Of a stretch of 64,000 bases of DNA, positions 12,934-24,865 are shown piece by piece. Position numbers and translations under genes: made by a program. The first letter of the stretch is position 1. Each line of letters opens with the position of its first letter. This DNA comes from Brugia malayi (Eukaryota > Nematoda > Chromadorea > Rhabditida > Onchocercidae), in the NCBI RefSeq assembly GCF_000002995.4, contig NW_025062475.1, positions 7,444,187 to 7,508,186 on the forward strand, written 5' to 3'. The notes under the pieces are model-generated. The model saw only the letters and a list, made by a program, of their open reading frames with translations, was not told the origin of the DNA and did no database searches.

Positions 12934-15900
12934 TCACGACGAAGACCGATTCAATTTATTAGGTTTTTTTTTGATGTTACTGAGTTTACTCACGTGCAAT
13001 ACCAGGTATCTGTATTTACCATCAAACATACCATTATTCACCGAACCGGCATTTACTGACTGACTCGCTCCTCGTATGGAACTCTGCGCTGAAGTCAACA
13101 CCGACATTGTCGTACCCAATGGTGAATAGTGTTGTCCAGGACGAATTGGTTTCGCTGAAACATAATTATAAGATTTCATTGAATCAATTTTACTACTGAA
13201 TAATGAAACATATAAAAGACTAACCAATCTGAGGGGCAGTAAGACCTCGTCTAGCAAGATTTCTTTGACGTACAGCTTCTTTGATTCTTTCAACTTCATG
13301 TTGGTACCTAAAAATATAAGCTCTTGTAACTTTTACAAAGATATCTCTGTCCACAAACATCTATTAGTTACTAACTTTTTTCTATCCCGCATAGCATTTT
13401 CCTTTGTTTCTTTCAGCGCTGTTTCTAAACTTTTCACACGATCCATAGCAGCACGGAGTCGTTTTTCCATTTTTGGTAATTCACAACGTAGGTCAGCATT
13501 GTCGCGCACAAGCTTAAAAATTTTCCTTTGATTTCGAGTTTATGTGAGCAAAAATAAGTTTGGCCGCTGGAACCAGCAAATACAGAATTCAATCGGAATT
13601 ACAATAAGTGATGATAAGATTTTTTCTTCTTATTTCTTAATTAAATCATAAAATTCAGATTAAACGGTAACTAAACAGTGAAATTCATCAACCTGTTTGT
13701 GAACTTTGGTTAGCTGGTCTAAATTGTTCTCTAAGAAAGCGATCTTCTGTTTTTGAGCCGGCGAAGACATATACTCGTCTTCATTTGGTTCCGTGCCTGT
13801 AGGTGCTCGTTTAATTCTCTGTCCAATATCCTGCACAAACATTTTACGAAGATTGTGCAACGTTTGCAGTTCTTTCGAAACTGTTTCCTCCAATCCTAAA
13901 AATGACAAAACTGCACTTCTTCAAAAACATTTGAGCAAATCATCCCAAATATTGGACGGTTTCTTCTTTTATTACAAATTCAAATCTTCGGCAGGAATAT
14001 TAAAATCAAAAAACGATGCCTTTCAGATCACTTTTCGCCTGCTCCCGTTTTTCGGACAAACCAGACAATTCTTTAATGCGTCTTTCTTGTTCATGTTCAT
14101 CCATTTTCAGTTTTTCGTAATCTGCTTGCAACTGATTCTTAGCGACTTGTAAATCTTGCAATGATGCCTGAAACGGACCAATCAACCATGTACATTCGAC
14201 TGATTAGATATACAAATATAAATGAAAGTAAAGCAAAGAAATCTACTGACAGTTAAATCCTCAATTTTACGGCTTTTCTCGGCTATTTCATCTCTTAGTG
14301 CAGCAACTTGTTTGGCATGCTGCTCTTTTGCTTCATCGCTTATTTGTACAGCTTCACCACCTACGGCAGCTAATTTTTCATTCAACATGTCTACCTAAAA
14401 TAACGTAAAACGCGAAAACAAAACAAACAAAAATTTCAAGCCAAATTAAACCAGTGTTCCTTAATTTCCTTCTCAAACATTCATTATGCAAAGTGAAAAA
14501 ACATTGTTAATAACATTTCAGGAATTTCAGAAGTTGGAATGATTTTTGAAATTAAGGCATTTTACTTGCTCCTCAAGTTGACGTTTCACTTTTTCCTGTA
14601 CTGTAATTGTTTCCTGCAATGATTTATTTTTCGCTTCATTTTGTTGCAGAAGTAATCGACAATCAGCTAAGTCCTTTTCGGTGGTTTCAAGTCTCTGTGT
14701 TACATCGCCAGAACCCGACTCTAAGCTTGACATTTTCTGAAACAAAACATGATTCCCAACAGTAACAAATCTTAAAGCTTAATTTCCATTACTATATCTC
14801 TAAAATGGTTTTACTGAGAAATTTTCAAAATTTTAGACACTCCCTACAACAACAGAAAGTATAACAAATAAAAAAGAGCAAAAAGATACTTGAAGTGTTG
14901 ATTTGAAATCAGTGCTTAATTTTGATATGCAGATTCGTGCATGTGCGAACAGTTCTTCATCATATGGTCTCTCAATTCCATTCTCTGCATTAAACTGAAA
15001 TGAAATGTAAATTATAAAACTAACCACTATAAAATTTTATAAATTAAATTCGAAAAGCAAGGTCACTGTTATGTAACTTTCAAACCTTAGCTGCATTTGC
15101 ATAACTGCTACCAACTTCTGACAAATCTCTCAGCATTGATTGCATCGCATCAGTGATGCGCTTTTTCTGTGCTGCACAATTTTCACGCAGTGTTTCCAGT
15201 TCCGTAGTCAATTCTACGACTTTTACATTTTTCTTTGATAGCTCATCCTGAAATCGCGTCATAGCATCAATTACTAATGTAACAAGAAATAAATTTTTGG
15301 CACTTACACAAAGGAACACTTACACAGAGTTGTTCATTTTCTCGAGTTTTCTGCTCTGCTTCCTGTGTTTTTATATCGTAATTCATTGCAAGTTCTTCCA
15401 AAGCAGTCAGCACTTCCTTTGATTCTTCTTTTGAAGCTTCATTTTCACTCTGGATACGACTCACTTCCGCCTGAGCATTCTCATAATCGAGCTTGATCTG
15501 CCTAATCAATTCTTCCTTAAAATGAAAAATGATGACTTCACTCAAAGCTCTCATTATATCAAGGAAGCTCGAATAAATATTACTGCACTATTATCTCATA
15601 AAAAAAGAAAAACTAGCCTGCTCATTCATTTGCTGTTTGAGACGCTCAGCGAGTTGAGAATGCAAAGTAATTTCATCATCTTTTTCATCCAGCTGCAAAC
15701 ACAATGTATATAAACTAACATGTCTAATATTTCAAAGAATTAAAGAAGTGCAGTTCAGATAAGACGAATAAAAACTGAGAACATTCGCTTTTGAAATCAA
15801 TAGTTCAACTGAAATGGAAAATCTGCGTAAAAATGTGAATGGCTAACAAAAATTCCATTTCCCCATATTTCATAGACAACATTATAACAAAAACAGAGGA

Positions 15901-18900
15901 ATATAACAAATCAAATAGTTAAGGGATTTTACAAACTAGAAACAAACAATTATTTAAGTTTCAATCTTAAATAAAAAAATTCCGACTTGTTGATACAGTA
16001 CTGATCGTTCTTCTTCATACTTCTTTCGATCGGCATCGGTAATTGCACCAATTGCTGACGTTAGTAATGGTACTGGAGCAACCGAAATCGATCTGTCAAG
16101 TGAACCGAGCACTGAGTCACTAACAGATGGTGACAGTGCTAAAATTTAGTTTCATTTTAAGAAGAAGAACGTGAAAAAGTCTTAACACCTTAATAAGCCT
16201 TGAAAGTTTTGAAAGAAGATTATAAACGGTGGTAAGATATAAATAAACCACAGATTTAATGATGCCGTCAGATTTTAGCACAGAAGATGAGAGCGTATTA
16301 TAAATAACCGATAACCTACATTCTACTCCAGATGGAAGTTGCAGATTCATAGCAGCGCCTTCAAGCAAGCTAACCCAGTCTGCTTCAGGCACTTTTTCCC
16401 CTTTCCTCCATCGATTCAGTTCTGCTTCTGCCGCCACCAGTTGTTGTTTTAGCCTAGTCACCTGCAACAAAAACATAATTTAAATAAGAAACTAAAAATT
16501 AAGAGACCTGTAGACGCAAGAAGCAAAGTAGCCGTAGATATTTGATATCAAAAGATTTGGAATGGTTGACTGCAATTTAATGTTGATTTATAATTTGAAT
16601 TATTCTCTGAATTAAATCCATACAAACTAAAATCCATATGAATGACGCACGGCAGCAAAAAAATAATTGGAACGAGACATGAAAACTACTTTTTTACTAT
16701 GCTACTTTTTTGGGGCAGATGCAAATCCTTGAAAAAAGTTTGTTTTTCGGTATAAGATTTCCTTCATTTTATTTATTTCATCCTTTTTTTGTCATAGAGT
16801 TTACACTCGTTTTCGTTTACATATATGTTGGTTTTTTTTTTTTTTTTTTTTTTTTATTTTACCTAATAATTTTCATTTTTTTAGCTTTTTAAAAATTACT
16901 TTTATATTGTGGTTATTTAGTTTAATTTTTGGATAATATTTTAAAAGATATTGATTTTTTTATGCGATTTTATTGTCTATTATTTGGTGTTTACTGGTAT
17001 TTCATTTGTTTTATGTGGAACTGCTGAAGTTTAGTTATTTAGGATCATCAAATTCTTAATTTTTTGGTCGGCAATTTTGATCGCCAAAGTATTCAGTCCA
17101 GATTTTTTTTTCTACATTTTGATTTTTGTATGTATAGTATAAACAGTAAAGCAACAGTTCTTTTAAAAAAAATGACCTTCTCTTTTTCACGTTCATAACG
17201 TCGTTTCCATTCTTCCGCTGTTAACTCTTCATTCACTATAACAACATTTTTGATTGTTTTAGCTCGCTGCCCGAACATCAACGTGCTCTTTGTTTCCGCT
17301 TCATTAACAGATGCCGGAGAACAGCAAATTACAATTGTTGTCCTTGAATTACCACCCAGTGATTCTTGCAAAATTCGAGTTAGTTTGCTATCCCGATACG
17401 GTACATGTCCTTTCTAAAATAAAACAATTTCAGAAGTTTCGCCTTCAAAATTTAGAACAGAAATGCGAATTGAATATTATTAAGGAAACAGTCCGAATAC
17501 AGATTACAGAATGAAAAAAGTTATATACCGTTCCTTCAGCCAATGCGGCTATTACATTTCCAAGTGCTGATAAGGATTTGTTAATATTTTTTGCTTCTTC
17601 CAATACTGTACCTTCAGCGCCTGTCTTACTGACCTAAACATGAACGCATAAAAAATGAAGAGACCCGAAATGATGAAGTGTCCAAAAAAAGACAAAAGCT
17701 AAATATCTTACTTTTTCACTTCCAGCAAGGTCAACAAGATACAGCTTTCCAGTTAATTTTTTTTGAGTCGCCGTATTTTCTTGTTTTACTTGTATTAAAA
17801 ATACGCTGTGACTCCTCGAGCTGTGTTCATTCATATCTATAAAAATTGGTTCCACTCAAAGAAGTTACCACATGTATGCTATTCACTAAAAACCACTGGA
17901 ATTTCACAGATCCTTCCAACTAAAGTTGAAATAAAGCAACATGATGATACATTTTTGTTCACAAATGTATCGTCTTCGCGATGCAAAATGAGTTCAGTAT
18001 TTTACATGAAGAAATTTTCATCATACTTCTCAAATAATAAACATGTGACAATACTAAATCAGCCATAATACTACTAAATAGAAATCAGAGAACCAAAAAG
18101 GATGCTCACTTGTCACCGCCACATGCCTATTATTTTTTCCTTCATCAATGCAAGCCATGACTTCTTCTGGACTAGAAACAAATCGTTCTGTGGCCCCCTT
18201 CACATATGGTACTCGATTTTTATCTTCATGAATTGCAAGGTTCATCTTTGTTACTAAAATTTCACTGAAGAATGAAATATATTCTTGAAATTTTTTCAGA
18301 AATTAAAAACAAAAACGGTAGGGTAATTCAGATTCATGTTTTCCTAAATATAAATTTGAATATTTCTGAAATATTTCCAAGATTACTTAACAGGTCTATA
18401 TAACGAGTAAGAAAATTTTATAAAGGAACAGATCTTGACATACCGTCGAGCAAATCACGAATCTTTTCGTTGTAAATCTCAAAATATGAAACTTTAATAT
18501 GGAATTCGAGATCAACATCCATATTATAAATATGATTGAATATATCTTGCACAATACGTGGTATTATACCCTGCATATCGGAATCACCGAAAACACCCTT
18601 AAAAATCGTGAAACTTTGTTTAAATGTTAAACCTTATTTCATACTTTTATATCCCCCAAGCTCTCAAATTCATTTATGAAAACTGAACACCAAGAAAACA
18701 ATACCAATAATTTTATTCAGTAGACATTTCAGAAAATGAAAAAGCATAAAACTAGTACAAAATCATCTCTTTAAGTGAATAACAAATTACCTCCATCGTA
18801 TGAGTCTTTCCAGATGATGTTTGTCCATAAGCAAATACAGTGCCATTGTAACCAGAAAGGACGTCCTGTACGATATGATAGGCTGCACCCATGTAAACTT

Positions 18901-19458
18901 CCTCTTGTGTGGAAGTAGGCTTGAATACTTTGTCAAATACATAAACTTTACCCTGTAAATCAATAAATTTCTCAGACTTTTCTGGCCATAAATAAATTTA
19001 CAAAGATCCCTTTTGTGCAAATCGGGAACTATAAACTAAAGAAGATACAAAAAATAAATAAATAATAAATAAAAAAGAATGAGTTACCAGTGTGGTAAGG
19101 CAGAAACGTTGTGTTACTGATTAATTTAATTGAAAGTAAATTGATAGAAATGAGAGAAATCTAGCCACAAATATGTTTGCAATATGATCAAAAATCGTAC
19201 CGCAACTGATATTGCTTCCTGTGAATCAGATGAAAATTTCGGGACAAACTTCGAATCACCTTTTTCTTCCATGCTATTGAGAGGACGGACACGGCAAAAC
19301 ACCTATAATGAGATTCTAAACAAGGTATCTACAATAATAATCCTGAGTTACTGTACTATTCAACGAAACAACTGACACCAATGACTAATTTCTAACTTCA
19401 CTTTCAAAAACTTAACCTGTATGCCACATTCAGCAGGATTCGGCACCGGATTCGCCAT
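12934..19458 (-). CDS. unc-116: Kinesin-1 heavy chain (KIF5 / UNC-116)
   Basis: Twenty-one phase-consistent exons encode about 1001 residues: 19458-19417, 19302-19201, 18952-18791, 18597-18444, 18253-18110, 17836-17712, 17633-17529, 17413-17177, 16461-16320, 16138-15987, 15692-15618, 15515-15324, 15247-15086, 14994-14890, 14736-14566, 14394-14251, 14167-14020, 13895-13693, 13512-13376, 13307-13225 and 13154-12934. The motor domain has the P-loop GQTSSGKT (residues 91-98), switch I NEHSSRSH and switch II DLAGSE. A long coiled-coil stalk follows, then [35 protein letters not shown] and the autoinhibitory [10 protein letters not shown] of the tail. This plus-end microtubule motor carries membranous cargo and mitochondria, mainly in neurons. 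Introns 11 and 17 use GC donors. The last exon contains two strong internal donors, so the final ~40-70 residues are uncertain. Confidence 0.95.
16832..16855. repeat. Homopolymer T tract
   Basis: A run of 24 T lies inside kinesin intron 8 (between 17176 and 16462), in a stretch whose plus strand is strongly T-rich from about 16,680 to 17,100. It is a simple repeat. Confidence 0.9.
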
Positions 19459-19522
19459 GACCGAGACAATAAGGTTGTAGCCAAAGTGACAAACCAAAAA
19501 TGAGTTGACCCACCGCAGCAAC

Positions 19523-19524
19523 CT
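19523..19524 (-). promoter_or_regulatory. Probable trans-splice acceptor of unc-116
   Basis: On the minus strand a run of 12 T followed by AG ends 64 bases upstream of the kinesin start codon. The intervening sequence contains no in-frame coding exon, so this is a good spliced-leader acceptor or a 5' UTR exon boundary. Confidence 0.5.
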
Positions 19525-21790
19525 AAAAAAAAAAAATTCCATCCATAATAAAGTACTACAACCTCATGCATTAAAACAATGATAAACGAACTGTAAGCTG
19601 AAATATAACATAAAAAAGGATTAAGCTGATAAGAAATCATCAAGGATAATAAGCAGCTATATGGCTACATATTTCAATTCGTTCTGTCGGGAATAGTAAG
19701 ATGTATCCCTCCGAACTTGTCAGATTTCTTGACTTGAATAGCTTACTTGAACTGAACTATAACCGTTATTATGTTAGAAATCCGATACAGTAGAAAGGAA
19801 GGACTGCAGTAAACATACATACATGGACCTACAACAGAGTAGGGGAAGAACACATCACGAGAGATGAACATCACACTGAATCTGCGACATATAACAACAT
19901 GATGGCGTGGTATTTGTGAATGAATACTTGCAAAGCTTTGACAAAGAAATCTGCAGCTGAAATTGCAGACATCTCTTCCGCTTCAAATAAAGTCTGCGTA
20001 CAATCGTGATGCAACATCAGCATATGAGAGATGAAGAGAAAGAACGTTGACTGAGTGCAAAACGGAAGAACAAGACGACACATTTGTGAACGTTAAGCTA
20101 AGACTGGTTGGTGACAATTCGAAGTAGAATAGGAAACAAAACGCAGTGAGACGAAGTCATCTGTTGAGATCTAACAAGGCCCAGAAGAGCAAGCAGAAGA
20201 AATGGAAACCATGCAATAAACTAGTTGAACAGAATAGGAAGATCGGACAACAGCTTTCCGGAGCTTCTCGCTCTCCACCATTTCCCATGCTGATATTACC
20301 AAGGTACGACAGATTCGAACCAACTCATAGTTATCTGCGTGTCATACATGTCACTGTGTGGGAAAATAGAAGAAAGAGAGTTTAGACTAGCGTGATAAAA
20401 CATATCACATTAGTCCTACCCTTTTATGGCCCATTTTTTACAGACACACTTGAGGTAGATTCATGCAGCTGCAGCTGCAACAGTCGTATGCACTTTAACG
20501 GTGTCGCACTGCATAAGAGTCTTTTGATAGCTATCGCCACTCATTTATTCCTTCGGTATCACGCCTTAGTCTTGTTATCATCTAGGAGACAGAATGCAGT
20601 GAGATGTCACACTTTCATCCGCTTCGCGAGATGCTGCACTATTCTTTAGATTTAATGAAATGACGCGAATGCAACTGAGGTAGCGTTGATCTGCTATAAT
20701 GTCAATGGAATCGAAAGAGGATAAGGAATATTCGATTGCCTTTTGTGATTAGATATTAAAATTCATTAGTAACATCGCAGCATAGTAACGCAATGCTCTT
20801 CTTCTCCCACAAATTTCGCTGTCATCCACACCATTTTCCGACTCTCCATTCCATTCGCTATTTTTAAATCAAGATTGATGCTGGAGTTTTCGTAAAAGAA
20901 CTTCTATTGCTCTTTTATAAATATTCTCGGTAGTTTTTGGACCTTTCACGTGCTATATGTCCTAATTTAAAAGAAAATGTGGTAATCTAAGCGATATCAC
21001 TTTTCTGTCTGTGATTTAATCATATCTTTGGGTAGGGATTTCTACTAAATGTATAGAAAATATAACCCGCATCCTTTTTTCATTTAGCATTTTGAGATTT
21101 GATTCTAACAGAACTTTTGCCTCGACCATGCATGAAAACACTACACCGCAACTTCTGAGAATGTTTTTTACGGAATGGAGACAGTATGGGTAAATGCAAA
21201 TAACCCATCTGTTTTCATTTCAAATGATCGAGCAAATGACCAACTTAAGCAAACTTCATCATTTGCAACAGTTGCACAATCGAGGGTTCGCACATCTGAT
21301 GATATAAATTTCTATTTTGTTATGTATCCCATCTGAAACAAAATTTGAGCAGTTCTCAGTTCTCTTAAAAATCATATTAGAATGAATGATAAAGAATTAG
21401 AAAATAGCGGTGCCAATCACCAATGCCAGTTGAAAATATGGAAAAGAAATTTTTACAAAAACAATAGCAAAGGCAATCATTAAGAAACATTTGTAAGGTG
21501 GATACAGTTATGATTTAACCCATTTTTAAAATGGAAAACACCTGATATGTGCCAAATATTTAAAGCATTTATTTGATATCAATTCTGCCAACTAGTTGGA
21601 ACAAAAATGTACAATCACGAAAATTGCGTACAAGTCTTCATGTGCATAAATCTTCAAAAAATGAAAATTCTCTAAAGATTCTTATGCTGAAATACCAACT
21701 TCGTTTTGTTTCAATTATAAAATACTAATATAGATGAGTTTAACAGTGCTAAATTCAATTACAATGTAGAAAACAAAATCATCCCTGCAC
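19525..21790. other. Upstream region of kinesin and 3' flank of zinc-finger gene
   Basis: No gene is supportable here. The stretch 19,950-20,700 is visibly less AT-rich than its surroundings, with CAGCTGCAGCTGC at about 20,466. It may contain regulatory sequence or non-coding 5' exons of the minus-strand kinesin gene. Open frames at 20146-20385 and 20392-20649 (+) show no domain. Confidence 0.4.
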
Positions 21791-23835
21791 TTAGTAGTAT
21801 GTGAGCAGGAAATCCACTGGAAAATTAGTAACATCCTCGGAAAATAAAGAACGACATTTTGACAAAGCATTTCGAAAATCTCTTTTATCCAGATTTCTTG
21901 TGAACTATAAATTTATCTGCTCACGAAAAAAACTATCAGTGTTTCTCGACTTACGGTCTTTTCATAAAAATACGAACCATATGTGTGGGCATGCCAGGAT
22001 GAGCAAGGTAAACGATACAGTTATATTTACTGACGCCTGGTGATAATAAATTTCTTTTATGGCAGATTATCACATGTAGGAAGTAATCTGTCACGTCTCG
22101 GAACGTTCGAACACAGTAAGCACACTGCTAAAATTACCGCCATAGCTCATAATAATTTCTTCAGTATCATATAATTATTTGACATACAATGTTTTACAGG
22201 CACACATTGCTCTATCTTTATATTATAACGTAGTGAAATATGAAATGCAGTAGTTTAGCATTTAAAGAGATACCCTGCATTAAAAGGCAGTCAACATCTC
22301 TAAAGACAATTAATATTAAAAATTAACAAAATTAAAAAGATTTCATAAAGAAAGAAACTGAAAGCAATCAACAGGCTCTGATCCATTTGGAATACGCAAA
22401 TGTGGCATACCTGTCTCGGTTCAAGCTTCACCGCCTCCGACCATTTCCCATCCACGAAATCTACTCTTTCAAGGCTTGTGATAGACGTTTTATGTACCCG
22501 AACGACTGCAATGTAATCTTTCTTACAAACTTCCATACTACAAAAAAGGAAAAAGTTCAAAAACATCCAACTGTTGTTCGTCAAATTCCAAACAGCTGGG
22601 AAATACACTTGCATCGAAAACTGGCAAACCGACTGATTTATAAGTATATAAGTATTCATCAATTACGTTGAGTGCATCCTTGCCATCGTAGGTATAAAAG
22701 TCAAATTTTGACAAGATGAAAGTTGAAGCTCGATACATATGTTAAAACATTTCTTACGCTAAAGAACAATCTTCAGTTAAGAAAAAAATGAAAATACCAT
22801 GTTCGACCATATCTGTCCCTTGACTACTTCGATAATCACAGTTCAAACATTTTGGGAGCGCTGGAGCACTTGCCGACGTTGTAGATGTAGAAGGCGATGA
22901 AGGAATGATTACTCCTGATGATTTTGTTGACGTTGCTACGGTCATATCAGTTTTTGGTAGTTCAGCAAGCTTCAGTGGACTTGTCACTTGATCTTCCATT
23001 AAATCAGTATGAGTTGCTCCAGAAACGTCCGCAGAAAGTGTCACTAAAACATCTATTGAACTGGTTTTTCTCAGCTGTTTGGTTCTAGAAGTGGAATAAC
23101 CCTGAACTAAAAATTCGTAAATATCAACAGTAGAAGTCAATATATAGTATTTCCATGTTGTTTAAATAGAATTTCGAATTTCTAGATAAGTTCTGAAAAA
23201 CATGTTAAGTTTTCCCTCCAAATTTGAAGGAACTCACCATCTAATCCCATTTTAGAATGTTCTCTATCCACCTGTAGATGAATGAGTTGTGAGCCAACAG
23301 TGGCAATAACAGCTGAATTATCTTGTGTTTTGTTCCCCTTGGTAATTTTTATATCATTCTGGGAGTTCTTCTTTTGTTTCAAGCAAGGTACTTTAGATGG
23401 ACTATCAGGAGAAAAAGAAAGACCCATTAATTTCCGTTTCGTTGTTGTTATTTTTCGTACATTTTTCTGAGAGCAGTCAGATGTTTTGCGAAATGTTGTC
23501 AATAACTTAACAGCTTGTGGTTTATAGCTCTCTTTGAAAGATGTGTGTTGGTTTTCCAACTTAGCCTGCAATATGACAACCATTTTATCAGTGATGTTTT
23601 GAATGAAGTGAAAAACCAAACATAGCTAGTAATGTTGTTATAAAGAACGAAAGATGAAAGAGTTTCTTTGATAATAACGAAAAAATGAAACCTTAACAAC
23701 AGACGGCCCTCCTTTGTCGAACTCATAAATCTGATAGCACAGAGACACTGCTTGGTGTACTAAAATGTGCTCATCGAAGTCGTTCCTCACACTGAACGTT
23801 GTACCACATTCGTAACATAGGAAGAAACTTGCCAT
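21791..23835 (-). CDS. C2H2 zinc-finger protein, nematode-type, role unknown
   Basis: Firm exons are 23835-23692, 23565-23238, 23106-22798, then 22537-22411, 22127-21955 and 21896-21791. A linking exon near 22728-22580 is tentative. Finger 1 is CYECGTTFSVRNDFDEHILV plus H, in exon 1. Exon 2 is basic, with a possible nuclear-localisation stretch (KRKLMG). Exon 3 is Ser/Thr-rich and ends with CLNCDYRSSQGTDMVEH, half of an atypical finger. Exon 22127-21955 carries finger CAYCVRTFRDVTDYFLH...CH. The protein ends ...NFPVDFLLTYY. The start ATG sits 2 nt after TTTTAAG, a trans-splice-like acceptor. The linker between exon 3 and 22537 needs a weak acceptor (CGAG) and a very short intron of about 34-43 nt, so that part may be wrong. 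Likely nuclear; the function is not recognised. Confidence 0.65.
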
Positions 23836-23839
23836 ACCT

Positions 23840-24855
23840 TAAAAGTAATACAACTATTAACATTACTGCTACTGTAGCAACATAAAAAAGAAACACACTT
23901 GATTGTTCACTTCCAAAACACTACACAATTGTCCTAACTAACATAACCCTCAAGAACTCCGCAATATTCCATAGCACAGTTCTCATAGCTCCCTTTGACC
24001 CACTCCTCGCTCAAAGCAAAATTTTCCCTTATCATCTTTTCGCTCACTCTAAAATATTATATTTTCCAAACTTCGTCAACCTTTCTTATTTCCTACAATC
24101 TACTCTGTTCATCTTTCTCGTCATCAAGCTTCTCAAACCTATTCAACCCCTTTGATCCTTCTCCTTCTCTCTTTCTCTGTCGTCTCTCCCTTGACAATGT
24201 CACACACATTTTCTATAAATTTACATAGACAGGTTAAGAGGAATTGCCTAATATGATACCCATCTTTTCCCTCTCTTTCCTCTCTTCTCTCCACCTCTCC
24301 TCCTCTCCTTTCCCCTCATGATTGAAAGGATGAATTCTTACAAGAGAAATGAAATGAGTCTTTTATCTCTTTGACGGCCATCTTACTGATTTAAGGAATT
24401 CTTATATGAAATTCAAGGATTTGAAGTGAGAGGAAAGGAAGTAGTCGCGTTCCGTCCAACATAGCAGTCGAATTAAATTAAGTCTGATCTTATCCCTTTA
24501 TTTCTGAATCTTATAATTTCTGCTTAAATTTTAATGCAATTACCAACTATAAAACAAAGTGTTTTTCGTATATAAAAAAAAAAACTAGAATTTCTCGAGT
24601 TTTGTTTTCCTTAACTGAAGTGTTACTTTCTTGTGCTGCTGTAAGTTAAGCTTACAAATTTGTCTATTTGATAGATGGTCGAAATTTGCATCATTCTTAT
24701 GGTTTATCTCTATTCTTATCTTTATTGACTGTCTGGTTTGAATAAAAAAGGATGAAATCAAAGTTTTAATGAAATGCCGATAAATATTATACAGTGTGAG
24801 GAATATCCTTTTTTGGATATGATATTTACTGATCTTGTCATCACTTGCTTTGTAG
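23840..24855. promoter_or_regulatory. Divergent promoter region, zinc-finger gene (-) and SBDS (+)
   Basis: About 1.0 kb separates the start codons of two divergently transcribed genes. The segment at 23,930-24,330 is pyrimidine-rich on the plus strand (CCTCTCTTTCCTCTC types). SBDS has a trans-splice-like acceptor (TTTGTAG at 24849-24855) just before its ATG. No named transcription-factor site is claimed. Confidence 0.45.
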
Positions 24856-24865
24856 CCGAACAAAA

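Noticed and set aside
20305..20330. GATTCGAACC, resembling a tRNA B box on the minus strand
   Set aside because: The flanking bases do not form a T-arm, and no acceptor or anticodon stem can be drawn around it.
22387..22671. Plus-strand open frame of 94 codons
   Set aside because: It is antisense to zinc-finger exons and has no domain. The minus-strand exons join in phase to a C2H2 finger.
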